DNA from: Hydractinia symbiolongicarpus
Lineage: Eukaryota; Cnidaria; Hydrozoa; Anthoathecata; Hydractiniidae
Direction: 5' to 3'
NCBI RefSeq assembly: GCF_029227915.1
Contig: NC_079883.1
Location: forward strand, 17,486,001-17,550,000
Length of the DNA stretch: 64,000 nucleotides
Numbering within the stretch: position 1 is the stretch's first letter; each line of letters begins with the position of its first letter. Below, piece by piece: positions 1 to 10,213 of this stretch. A program made the position numbers and the translations under genes. The notes beneath the pieces were generated by a model that saw nothing but the letters and a program-made list of their open reading frames with translations, was not told the origin of the DNA and did no database searches.

Positions 1-27
1 AGCCATGGCGCAATGGAAAACCACTTG

Positions 28-41
28 GGACGTCGTAGTCC
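28..41 (+). other. Example conserved dyad GGAC-N6-GTCC with inner GACGTC
   Basis: The block ggacgtcgtagtcc has 4-bp inverted arms (28-31 and 38-41) around six bases, with the palindrome GACGTC at 29-34 overlapping the left arm. It is among the best conserved stretches of the monomer and is present in nearly every unit. Common variants are gacatcg, gacgttg and gtaatcc. Several of the HOR breakpoints described below fall in or just after this block. No function can be assigned from sequence. Confidence 0.65.
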
Positions 42-139
42 ATTGAGAGTGGAAGGATTAGACCGTTGGTAACCTGCGCAGGCACGTGGAACAACGTGAT
101 TTATGTATACGGACTTTTAATTGGCCGCAAAAGGCCATA

Positions 140-321
140 TTACACCCTTTAGGGGCCAGGACACGTGTTTGACAGTGTTGTAAAGCCGTGGCGATATGGA
201 AAACAACTTGGGACGTCGTAGTACTTTGACAGTGGAAGGATAAGACCAATGATAACCTGCGCAGGCACGTGCAACCACGTGATATACGTGTAAGGCCTTT
301 ATTAGGGTACAAGAAGCTATA
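140..321 (+). repeat. Representative A-type monomer (182 bp)
   Basis: This is one complete unit, counted from ttaca to the base before the next ttacag. Its diagnostic box at 266-290 has three ACGTG cores starting at 267, 277 and 286. The unit ends in gggtacaagaagctata, where most A-type copies have gggtacaagaggctata. A-type units recur at about every second position through much of the array, alternating with B-type units. Slots 1 and 2 are full CACGTG palindromes. The start point is a convention, because a tandem repeat has no natural first base. Confidence 0.9.
256..290 (+). other. Example palindrome plus triple ACGTG box of an A-type monomer
   Basis: CCTGCGCAGG (256-265) is a perfect 10-bp palindrome. 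It abuts CACGTG (266-271), a perfect 6-bp palindrome. A second CACGTG lies at 276-281 and a third ACGTG core at 286-290, so the cores start 10 and 9 bp apart, about one DNA turn. Read on the minus strand, the second core is ATCACGTG, which fits the RTCACRTG consensus of budding-yeast centromere element CDEI (the Cbf1 site). CACGTG is also a general bHLH and plant bZIP core. Protein binding is inference; the motif and its spacing are direct observations. Confidence 0.7.
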
Positions 322-503
322 TTACAGACCTTAGGGGCCTGTACCAGTAATTGACGGCGTTATAACGCCATGACACCATGGTAAAAAACTTAGGACGTTG
401 TAGTCCATTGAGAGTGGAAGGATTTGACCAATAGTAACCTGCGCAGGCACGTGGAACAACGCGAATTGGGTGTACGGCCTTTATTAGGCTGCAAAAGGTC
501 ATA
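322..503 (+). repeat. Representative B-type monomer (182 bp)
   Basis: This unit directly follows the A-type example and shows the alternative box. The first slot is intact ACGTG (449-453), the second is ACGCG (459-463) and the third is GGGTG (468-472), with the same spacing as in A. The unit ends in ggctgcaaaaggtcata. B subtypes elsewhere read aacgtgatttatgtatac, aacgtgatttgtgtatgc or cagcgcaatttg over slots 2 and 3. Together A and B make the 364-bp dimer that underlies most of the array. Confidence 0.88.
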
Positions 504-850
504 TTACAGCCTTTAGAGACCTGTACACGTAGTTGACGGTGTTATAAAGCTGTGGCGCAATTGCAAACAACTTGGGACATCGTAGTCCATTGAGAGTGGA
601 AGGATAAGACCAATGATAACCTGCGCAGGCACGTGCAACCACGTGATATACGTGTAAGGCCTTTACTAGGGTACAAGAGGCTATATTACAGACCTTAGGG
701 GCCTGTACACGTGACTGACGCTGTTATAAAGCCATGGCGCAATGGAAAATCACTTTGGACGTCGTAGTCCATTGAGAGTGGTAGGATTAGACCATTGGTA
801 ACTTGCGCAGGCAAGTGGAACAACGTGATTTATGTATACGGACTTTAATT

Positions 851-878
851 GGCCGCAAAAGGCCATATTACAGCCTTT
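851..878 (+). other. Example monomer-junction inverted repeat
   Basis: Around the monomer boundary, aaaggc (858-863) and gccttt (873-878) are perfect inverted arms separated by catattaca. Just upstream, ggcc (851-854) and ggcc (861-864) flank gcaaaa. In many other units ggccttt upstream can instead pair with aaaggcc, and gcct/aggc flank ttatt. The junction therefore offers alternative, mutually exclusive small hairpins in each unit. This is direct sequence symmetry; folding in vivo is not implied. Confidence 0.5.
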
Positions 879-2059
879 AGGGGCCAGTACACGTGTTTGA
901 CGGTGTTGTAAAGCCGTGGCGATATGGAAAACAACTTGGGACGTTGTAGTCCTTTGAGAGTGGAAGGATAAGACCAATGATAACCTGCGCAGGCACGTGC
1001 AACCACGTGATATACGTGTAAGGCCTTTATTAGGGTGCAAGAGGCTATATTACAGACCTTAGGGGCCTGTCCACGTGACTGACGCTGTTATAAAGCCATG
1101 GCGCAATGGAAAACCACTTGGGACGTCGTAGTCTATTGAGAGTGGAAGGATTAGACCATTGGTAACCTGCCCAGGCACGTGAAACAACGTGATTTGTGTA
1201 TGCGGACTTTAATTGGTCGCAAAAGGCCATATTACAGCCTTTAGGGGCCAGTACACGTGTTTGACGGTGTTGTAAAGCCTTGGCGATATGAAAAACAACT
1301 TGGGACGTCGTAGTCCTTTGAGAGTGGAAGGATAAGACCAATGATAACCTGCGCAGGCACTTGCAACCACGTGATATACGTGTAAGGCCTTTATTAGGGT
1401 ACAAGAGGCTATATTACAGACCTTAGGGGCCTGTACACGTGTTTGACGGTGTTGTAAAGCCGTGGCGATATGGAAAACAACTTGGGACGTCGTAATCCTT
1501 TGAGAGTGGAGGGAATAGACCGATCGTAACTCGCGCAGGCACGTGGAACAGCGCAATTTGTTTGTACAGCCTTTATTACGCTGCAAAAGGTCATATTACA
1601 GCCTTTGGAGGCCTGTACACGTGGTTGACGGTGTTATAAAGCTGTGGCGCAATTGCAAATAACTTGGGACGTCGTAGTCCATTGAGAGTGGAAGGACTAC
1701 ACCAATGCTAACCTGCGCAGGCACGTGCAACCACGTGATATACGTGTAAGGCCTTTATTCTGGGTACAAGAGGCTATATTACAGCCCTTAGGGGCCTGTA
1801 CCTGTAATTGACGGCGTTATAACGCCATGACACAATGGTAAACAACTTGGGACGTCGTAGTCCATTGAGAGTGGAAGGATTAGACCAATAGTAACCTGCG
1901 CAGGCACCTGGAACAACGCAAATTGGGTGTACGGCCTTTATTAGGCTGCAAAAGGTCATATTACAGCCTTTAGAGACCTTCTACACGTGGTTGACGGTGT
2001 TATAAAGCTGTGGCACAATTGCAAACAACTTGGGACGTCGTAGTCCATTGTGAGTACAT

Positions 2060-2092
2060 GGACTAGTCCGATCATAACTTGCGCAGGCAAGT
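2060..2092 (+). other. Example C-type dyads: GGACTAGTCC and 6-bp-arm inverted repeat
   Basis: GGACTAGTCC (2060-2069) is a perfect 10-bp palindrome found only in C-type monomers. Seven bases further on, acttgc (2077-2082) and gcaagt (2087-2092) are perfect inverted arms around gcag. This replaces the CCTGCGCAGG palindrome of A and B units at the same place, so dyad symmetry persists in altered form. Some right-half copies read gcaggcatgtgg or gcaggcacgtgg, which weakens the second arm (near 53540, 57170 and 62250). Confidence 0.7.
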
Positions 2093-4505
2093 GGATCTAC
2101 GTGATTCATGTGTACGGCCTCTATTAGGCGCTCTAAAGGCCATGCCTTTAGAGGCCTGTACACGTGGCTGACTGTGTTATAAAGCCGTGGCGCATTGGAA
2201 AACCACTTGGAACGTCGTAATCCGCTGAGAGTGGAAGGATTATACCAATGCTAACCTGTGCAGGCACGTGCAACCACGTCATATACGTGTAAGGCCTTTA
2301 TTAGGCTGCAAGAGGCCATATTGCAGTCGTTGGAGGCATGTACTTGTAGTTAATGGTGTTATAACGCCATGGCACAATGGAAAACGACCTGGGACGTCGT
2401 AGTCCATTGAGAGTGGAAGGATTGGACCAATGGTAACCTGCGCAGGCACGTGGAACCACGTGATATACGTGTAAGGCCTTTATTATGGTACAAGAGGCTA
2501 TATTACAGACCTTAGGGGCCTGTACACGTGACTGACGCTGTTATAAAGCCATGGCGCAATGGAAAACCACTTGGGACGTCGTAGTCCATTGAGAGTGGAA
2601 GGATTAGACCGTTGGTAACCTGCGCAGGCACGTGGAACAACGTGATTTATGTATACGGACTTTTAATTGGCCGCAAAAGGCCATATTACACCCTTTAGGG
2701 GCCAGGACACGTGTTTGACAGTGTTGTAAAGCCGTGGCGATATGGAAAACAACTTGGGACGTCGTAGTACTTTGACAGTGGAAGGATAAGACCAATGATA
2801 ACCTGCGCAGGCACGTGCAACCACGTGATATACGTGTAAGGCCTTTATTAGGGTACAAGAAGCTATATTACAGACCTTAGGGGCCTGTACCAGTAATTGA
2901 CGGCGTTATAACGCCATGACACCATGGTAAAAAACTTAGGACGTTGTAGTCCATTGAGAGTGGAAGGATTTGACCAATAGTAACCTGCGCAGGCACGTGG
3001 AACAACGCGAATTGGGTGTACGGCCTTTATTAGGCTGCAAAAGGTCATATTACAGCCTTTAGAGACCTGTACACGTAGTTGACGGTGTTATAAAGCTGTG
3101 GCGCAATTGCAAACAACTTGGGACATCGTAGTCCATTGAGAGTGGAAGGATAAGACCAATGATAACCTGCGCAGGCACGTGCAACCACGTGATATACGTG
3201 TAAGGCCTTTACTAGGGTACAAGAGGCTATATTACAGACCTTAGGGGCCTGTACACGTGACTGACGCTGTTATAAAGCCATGGCGCAATGGAAAATCACT
3301 TTGGACGTCGTAGTCCATTGAGAGTGGTAGGATTAGACCATTGGTAACTTGCGCAGGCAAGTGGAACAACGTGATTTATGTATACGGACTTTAATTGGCC
3401 GCAAAAGGCCATATTACAGCCTTTAGGGGCCAGTACACGTGTTTGACGGTGTTGTAAAGCCGTGGCGATATGGAAAACAACTTGGGACGTTGTAGTCCTT
3501 TGAGAGTGGAAGGATAAGACCAATGATAACCTGCGCAGGCACGTGCAACCACGTGATATACGTGTAAGGCCTTTATTAGGGTGCAAGAGGCTATATTACA
3601 GACCTTAGGGGCCTGTCCACGTGACTGACGCTGTTATAAAGCCATGGCGCAATGGAAAACCACTTGGGACGTCGTAGTCTATTGAGAGTGGAAGGATTAG
3701 ACCATTGGTAACCTGCCCAGGCACGTGAAACAACGTGATTTGTGTATGCGGACTTTAATTGGTCGCAAAAGGCCATATTACAGCCTTTAGGGGCCAGTAC
3801 ACGTGTTTGACGGTGTTGTAAAGCCTTGGCGATATGAAAAACAACTTGGGACGTCGTAGTCCTTTGAGAGTGGAAGGATAAGACCAATGATAACCTGCGC
3901 AGGCACTTGCAACCACGTGATATACGTGTAAGGCCTTTATTAGGGTACAAGAGGCTATATTACAGACCTTAGGGGCCTGTACACGTGTTTGACGGTGTTG
4001 TAAAGCCGTGGCGATATGGAAAACAACTTGGGACGTCGTAATCCTTGTAGAGTGGAGGGAATAGGCCGATCGTAACTCGCGCAGGCACGTGGAACAACGC
4101 AATTTGTTTGTACGGCCTTTATTAGGCTGCAAAAGTCATATTACAGCCTTTGGAGGCCTGTACACGTGGTTGACGGTGTTTTAAAGCTGTGGCGCAATTG
4201 CAAACAACTTGGGACGTCGTAGTCCATTGAGAGTGGAAGGATTACACCAATGCTAACCTGCGCAGGCACGTGCAACCACGTGATATACGTGTAAGGCCTT
4301 TATTATGGGTACAAGAGGCTATATTATAGCCCTTAGGGGCCTGTACCTGTAATTGACGGCGTTATAACGCCTTGACACAATGGTAAACAACTTGAGACGT
4401 CGTAGTCCATTGAGAGTTGAAGGATTAGACCAATAGTAACCTGTGCAGGCACGTGGAACAACGCGAATTGGGTGTACGGCCTTTATTAGGCTGCAAAAGG
4501 TCATA

Positions 4506-4686
4506 TTACAGCCTTTAGAGACCTGTACACGTGGTTGACGGTGTTATAAAGCTGTGGCGCAATTGCAAACAACTTGGGACGTCGTAGTCCATTGTGAGTA
4601 CATGGACTAGTCCGATCATAACTTGCGCAGGCAAGTGGATCTACGTGATTCATGTGTACGGCCTCTATTAGGCAGCAAAAGGCCAT
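4506..4686 (+). repeat. Representative C-type monomer with 6-bp junction deletion
   Basis: C-type units are recognised by gtacatggactagtcc in place of the usual gagtggaaggattagacc. They also have acttgcgcaggcaagt in place of acctgcgcaggcacgt. The three slots read AAGTG (4633-4637), ACGTG (4643-4647) and ATGTG (4652-4656). The junction to the next unit reads ggccatgccttt, lacking the six bases attaca found at ordinary junctions. C normally follows a B-type unit and is usually followed by a D-type unit. I counted about 17 C units before base 34500 and about 31 after it. Confidence 0.88.
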
Positions 4687-4863
4687 GCCTTTAGAGGCCT
4701 GTACACGTGGCTGACTGTTTTATAAAGCCGTGGCGCATTGGAAAACCACTTGGAACGTCGTAATCCGCTGAGAGTGGAAGGATTACCAAATGCTAACCTG
4801 TGCAGGCACGTGCAACCACGTGATATACGTGTAAGGCCTTTATTAGGCTGCAAGAGGCCATAT
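4687..4863 (+). repeat. Representative D-type monomer (A-like, follows C)
   Basis: This unit starts at the shortened C junction and carries gtggctgactg and ggcgcattgg near its left end. It has an A-type triple ACGTG box near 4808-4832 and ends in ggctgcaagaggccata followed by ttgcag instead of ttacag. The next unit then begins with gaggcatgtac and a tagttaa block. The C-D pair recurs as a cassette across the array (for example near 9910, 11730, 16060 and 32230). D is an A-type variant that travels with C and is not an independent family. Confidence 0.75.
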
Positions 4864-5088
4864 TGCAGTCTCTAGAGGCATGTACTTGTAGTTAATGGTG
4901 TTATAACGCCATGGCGCAATGGAAAACGACCTGGGACGTCGTAGTCCATTGAGAGTGGAAGGATTAGACCAATGGTAACCTGCACAGGCACGTGCAACCA
5001 CGTGATATACGTGTAAGGCCTTTATTAGGGTACAAGAGGCTATATTACAGACCTTAGGGGCCTGTACACGTGACTGACGCTGTTATAA

Positions 5089-6450
5089 AGCCATGGCGCA
5101 ATGGAAAACCACTTGGGACGTCGTAGTCCATTGAGAGTGGAAGGATTAGATCGTTGGTAACCTGCGCAGGCACGTGGAACAACGTGGTATATGTATACGG
5201 ACTTTTAATTGGCCGCAAAAGGCCATATTACAGCCTTTAGGGGCCAGGACACGTGTTTGACAGTGTTGTAAAGCCGTGGCGATATGGAAAACAACTTGGG
5301 ACGTCGTAGTACTTTGAGAGTGGAAGGATAAGACCAATGATAACCTGCGCAGGCACGTGCAACCACGTGATATACGTGTAAGGCCTTTATTAGGGTACAA
5401 GAGGCTATATTACAGACCTTAGGGGCCTGTACCAGTAATTGTCGGCGTTATAACGCCATGACAACATGGTAAAAAACTTAGGACGTTGTAGTCCATTGAG
5501 AGTGGAAGGATTTGACCAATAGTAACCTGTGCAGGCACGTGGAACAACGCGAATTGGGTGTACGGCCTTTATTAGGCTGCAAAAGGTCATATTACAGCCT
5601 TTAGAGACCTGTACTCGTAGTTGACGGTGTTATAAAGCTGTGGCGCAATTGCAAACAACTTGGGACATCGTAGTCCATTGAGAGTGGAAGGACTACACCA
5701 ATGCTAACCTGCGCAGGCACGTGCAACCACGTGATATACGTGTAAGGCCTTTATTATGGGTACAAGAGGTTATATTACAGCGCTTAGGGGCCTGTACCTG
5801 TAATTGACGGCGTTATAACGCCATGAGACAATGGTAAACAACTTGGGACGTCGTAGTCCATTGAGAGTGGAAGGATTAGACCAATAGTAACCTGGGCAGG
5901 CACGTGGAACAACGCGAATTGTGTGTACGGCCTTTATTAGGCTGCAAAAGGTCATATTACAGCCTTTAGAGACCTGTACACGTGGTTGACGGTGTTATAA
6001 AGCTGTGGCGCAATTGCAAACAACTTGGGACGTCGTAGTCCATTGTGAGTACATGGACTAGTCCGATCATAACTTGCGCAGGCAAGTGGATCTACGTGAT
6101 TCATGTGTACGGCCTCTATTAGGCAGCAAAACGCCATGCCTTTAGAGGCCTGTACACGTGGCTGACTGTGTTATAAAGCCGCGGCGCATTGGAAAATCAC
6201 TTGGGACGTCGTAGTCCGTTGAGAGTGGAAGGATTACACCAATGCTAACCTGTGCAGGCACGTGCAACCACGTGATATACGTGTAAGGTCTTTATTAGGC
6301 TGCAAGAGGCCATATTGCGGTCGTTAGAGGCATGTACTCCTAGTTAACGGTGTTATAACGCCATGGCGCAATGGAAAACGACTTGGGACGTCGTAGTCCA
6401 TTGAGAGTGGAGGGATTAGACCAATGGTAACCTGCGCAGGCACGTGGAAC
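5089..6450. repeat. 2.55-kb HOR, shortened copy 3 (6 monomers missing)
   Basis: The first ~600 bases match copies 1 and 2 (offset 2542 from copy 2). At about 5692 the sequence jumps to the part equivalent to copy-1 base 1697, so 1092 bp, exactly six 182-bp monomers, are missing. The match then continues through the C and D units and fades near 6450. A whole number of monomers lost is what unequal crossing-over or gene conversion between misaligned units produces. Confidence 0.75.
5668..5692. other. Recombination junction of the 6-monomer deletion
   Basis: Left of this tract the sequence follows copy-1 positions near 580-604 (gggacatcg...). Right of it, it follows copy-1 positions from about 1697 (ctacaccaatgc...). 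The tract itself is identical in both parents for 25 bp, so the exchange lies somewhere within it. It falls in the conserved tcgtagtcc/gagagtggaagga block. Confidence 0.7.
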
Positions 6451-8369
6451 AACGTGATTTATGTATACAGACTTTATTAGGCCGCAAAAAGCCATATTAC
6501 AGCCTTTAGGGGCCTGTACACGTGGTTGACGGTGTTGTAAAGCCGTGGCGCTATGGAAAACAACTTGGGACATCGTAGTCCATTGAGAGTGGAAAGATAA
6601 GACCAATGATAACCTGCGCAGGCACGTGCAACCACGTGATATACGTGTGAGGCTTTTATTAGGGTACAAGAGGCTATATTACAGACCTTAGGGGCCTGTA
6701 CACGTGTTTGACGGTGTTGTAAAGCCGTGGCGATATGGAAAACAACTTTGGAAGTCGTAATCCTTTGAGAGTGGAGGGAATAGACCGATCGTAACTCGCG
6801 CAGGCACGTGGAACAGCGCAATTTGTTTGTACAGCCTTTATTACGCTGCAAAAGGTCATATTACAGCCTTTGGAGGCCTGTACACGTGGTTGACGGTGTT
6901 ATAAAGCTGTGGCGCAATTGCAAACAACTTGGGACGTCGTAGTCCATTGAGAGTGGAAGGACTACACCAATGCTAACCTGCGCAGGCACGTGCAACCACG
7001 TGATATACGTGTAAGGCCTTTATTCTGGGTACAAGAGGCTATATTACAGCCCTTAGGGGCCTGTACCTGTAATTGACGGCGTTATAACGCCATGACACAA
7101 TGGTAAACAACTTGGGACGTCGTAGTCCATTGAGAGTGGAAGGATTAGACCAATAGTAACCTGCGCAGGCACGTGGAACAACGCAAAAGGTCATATTACA
7201 GCCTTTAGGGGCCAGTACACGTGTTTCACGGTGTTGTAAAGCCGTGGCGATATGGAAAACAACTTGGGACGTCGTAGTCCTTTGAGAGTGGAAGGATAAG
7301 ACCAATGATAACCTGCGCAGGCACGTGCAACCACGTGATATACGTGTAAGGCCTTTATTAGGGTGCAAGAGGCTATATTACAGACCTTAGGGGACTGTCC
7401 ACGTGACTGACGCTGTTATAAAGCCATGGCGCAATGGAAAACCACTTGGGACGTCGTAGTCTATTGAGAGTGGAAGGATTAGACCATTGGTAACCTGCGC
7501 AGGCACGTGAAACAACGTGATTTGTGTATTCGGACTTTAATTGGCCGCAAAAGGCCATATTACAGCCTTTAGGGGCCAGTACACGTGTTTGACGGTGTTG
7601 TAAAGCCTTGGCGATATAAAAAACAACTTGGGACGTCGTAGTCCTTTGAGAGTGGAAGGATAAGACCAATGATAACCTGCGCAGGCACGTGCAACCACGT
7701 GATATACGTGTAAGGCCTTTATTAGGGTACAAGAGGCTATATTACAGACCTTAGGGGCCTGTACACGTGTTTGACGGTGTTGTAAAGCCGTGGTGATATG
7801 GAAAACAACTTGGGACGTCGTAGTCCTTCGAGAGTGGATGGATTAGACCGATCGTAAGTCGCGCAGGCACGTGGAACAGCGCAATTTGTGTGTACGGCCT
7901 TTATTAGGCTGCAAAAGGTCATATTACAGCCTTTGAAAGCCTGTACACGTGGTTGACGGTGTTATAAAGCTGTGGCGCAATTGCAAACAACTTGGGACGT
8001 CGTAGTCCATTGAGAGTGGAAGGATTACACCAATGCTAACCTGCGCAGGCACGTGCAACCACGTGATATACGTGTAAGGCCTTTATTATGGGTACAAGAG
8101 GCTATATTACAGCCCTTAGGGGCCTGTACCTGTAATTGACGGCGTTATAACGCCATGAGACAATGGTAAACAACTTGGGACGTCGTAGTCCATTGAGAGT
8201 GGAAGGATTAGACCAATAGTAACCTGGGCAGGCACGTGGAACAACGCGAATTGTGTGTACGGCCTTTATTAGGCTGCAAAAGATCATATTACAGCCTTTA
8301 GAGACCTGTACACGTGGTTGACGGTGTTATAAAGCTGTGGCGCAATTGCAAACAACTTGGGACGTCGTA
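6451..8369. repeat. Mosaic satellite segment related to the opening HOR
   Basis: This segment has ordinary A/B dimers without a tandem HOR partner next to it. Bases ~6480-7180 match 1210-1915 at offsets of 5268-5265, including the aatcctttgagagtggaggg and cagcgcaatttgtttg variants. One B-type unit carries a 30-bp internal deletion (see 7175-7190). The rest resembles pieces of copies 1 and 2 in a different order. No gene or non-satellite sequence is present. Confidence 0.7.
7175..7190. other. 30-bp intramonomer deletion junction
   Basis: The sequence reads gaacaacgcaaaaggtc. Related units read gaacaacgcaaattggg, then about 20 further bases, then ggctgcaaaaggtc. The loss is 30 bp and the endpoints share gcaaa, suggesting replication slippage or microhomology-mediated joining. 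It removes box slot 3 and the ggcctttattagg block from this one unit. Confidence 0.75.
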
Positions 8370-10213
8370 GTCCATTGAGAGTGGAAGGATAAGACCAATG
8401 ATAACCTGCGCAGGCACGTGCAACCACGTGATATACGTGTAAGGCCTTTACTAGGGTACAAGAAGCTATATTACAGACCTTAGGGGCCTGTACACGTGAC
8501 TGACGCTGTTATAAAGCCTTGGCGCAATGGAAAACCACTTTGAACGTCGTAGTTCATTGAGAGTGGTAGGATTAGACCATTGGTAACTTGCGCAGGCAAG
8601 TGGAACAACGTGATTTATGTATACGGACTTTAATTGGCCGCAAAAGGCCATATTACAGCCTTTAGGGGCCAGTACACGTGTTTGACGGTGTTGTAAAGCC
8701 GTGGCGATATGGAAAACAACTTGGGACGTCGTAGTCCTTTGAGAGTGGAAGAATAAGACCAATGATAACCTGCGCAGGCACGTGGAACCACGTGATATAC
8801 GTGTAAGGCCTTTATTAGGGTGCAAGAGGCTATATTACAGACCTTAGGGGCCTGTCCACGTGACTGACGCTGTTATAAAGCCATGGCGCAATGGAAAACC
8901 ACTTGGGACGTCGTAGTCTATTGAGAGTGGAAAGATTAGACCATTGGTAACCTGCGCAGGCACGTGAAACAACGTGATTTGTGTATGCGGACTTTAATTG
9001 GTCGCAAAAGGCCATATTACAGCATTTAGGGGCCAGTACACGTGTTTGACGGTGTTGTAAAGCCTTGGCGATATGAAAAACAACTTGGGACGTCGTAGTC
9101 CTTTGAAAGTGGAAGGATAAGACCAATGATAACCTGCGCAGGCACTTGCAACCACGTGATATACGTGTAAGGCCTTTATTAGGGTACAAGAGGCTATATT
9201 ACAGACCTTAGGGGCCTGTACACGTGTTTGACGGTGTTGTAAAGCCGTGGCGATATGGAAAACAACTTGGGACGTCGTAATCCTTGTAGAGTGGAGGGAA
9301 TAGGCCGATCGTAACTCGCGCAGGCACGTGGAACAGCGCAATTTGTTTGTACGGCCTTTATTAGGCTGCAAAAAGTCATATTACAGCCTTTGGAGGCCTG
9401 TACACGTGGTTGACGGTGTTATAAAGCTGTGGCGCAATTGCAAACAACTTGGGACGTCGTAGTCTATTGAGAGTGGAAGGATTACACCAATGCTAACCTG
9501 CGCAGGCACGTGCAACCACGGGATATACGTGTAAGGCCTTTATTATGGGTACAAGAGGCTATATTATAGCCCTTAGGGGCCTGTACCTGTAATTGACGGC
9601 GTTATAACGCCATGACACAATGGTAAACAACTTGAGACGTCGTAGTCCATTGAGAGTTGAAGGATTAGACCAATAGTAACCTGCGCAGGCACGTGGAACA
9701 ACGCGAATTGGGTGTACGGCCTTTATTAGGCTGCAAAAGGTCATATTACAGCCTTTAGAGACCTGTACACGTGGTTGACGGTGTTATAAAGCTGTGGCGC
9801 AATTGCAAACAACTTGGGACGTCGTAGTCCATTGTGAGTACATGGACTAGTCCGATCATAACTTGCGCAGGCAAGTGGATCTACGTGATTCATGTGTACG
9901 GCCTCTATTAGGCAGCAAAAGGCCATGCCTTTAGAGGCCTGTACACGTGGCTGACTGTTTTATAAAGCCGTGGCGCATTGGAAAACCACTTGGAACGTCG
10001 TAATCCGCTGAGAGTGGAAGGATTACCAAATGCTAACCTGTGCAGGCACGTGCAACCACGTGATATACGTGTAAGGCCTTTATTAGGCTGCAAGAGGCCA
10101 TATTGCAGTCTCTAGAGGCATGTACTTGTAGTTAATGGTGTTATAACGCCATGGCGCAATGGAAAACGACCTGGGACGTCGTAGTCCATTGAGAGTGGAA
10201 GGATTAGACCAAT
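8370..10213. repeat. Displaced copy of part of HOR copy 2
   Basis: Variants match bases ~3130-4970 at an offset of 5239-5240. They include the rarer tttactaggg at 8450, tccttgtagag near 9280, the C unit near 9845, and a D unit with caagaggccatattgcagtctctag near 10090. The pieces keep their original order, so this is one transferred or duplicated segment and not independent drift. Confidence 0.75.

Larger units (their letters stand above)
1..2546. repeat. 2.55-kb HOR, copy 1 (14 monomers)
   Basis: Base 1 corresponds to base 2547 and the match continues with a constant offset of 2546 for most of the unit. The unit holds mainly alternating A and B subtypes, one C unit (GGACTAGTCC at 2060) and the following D unit. 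It differs from copy 2 by scattered changes. Around 1498 it has tcctttgagag where copy 2 has tccttgtagag, and at 2129-2138 it has the odd gcgctctaaa where copy 2 has gcagcaaaa. Confidence 0.85.
2547..5088. repeat. 2.55-kb HOR, copy 2 (14 monomers, 2542 bp)
   Basis: This is the second tandem copy of the opening HOR, offset 2546 from copy 1. It is identical or nearly so through the first ~1.4 kb and more divergent after that. The next copy begins at 5089 with the same agccatggcgcaatgg start. Pieces of this unit reappear at about 8370-10330 with an offset of about 5240, so it also seeded sequence further right. Confidence 0.85.

Noticed and set aside
6-41. RNA polymerase III-like A box (tggcgcaatgg) with a B-box-like ggacgtcgtagtcc, suggesting a tRNA-derived repeat
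   Set aside because: The A-box match is to a loose consensus, the B-box resemblance needs an inserted base, and the two are too close for an internal Pol III promoter. No tRNA fold is visible.
9559-9926. Repeated minus-strand open frames of about 61, 119 and 124 codons, often overlapping by ATGA as in compact operons
   Set aside because: They recur once or twice per monomer because the repeat is stop-poor in those frames. The ATGA overlap comes from tcat at the monomer junction and from 182 not being a multiple of 3. Frames shift from unit to unit, indels are not multiples of three, and there is no recognisable domain or codon pattern.
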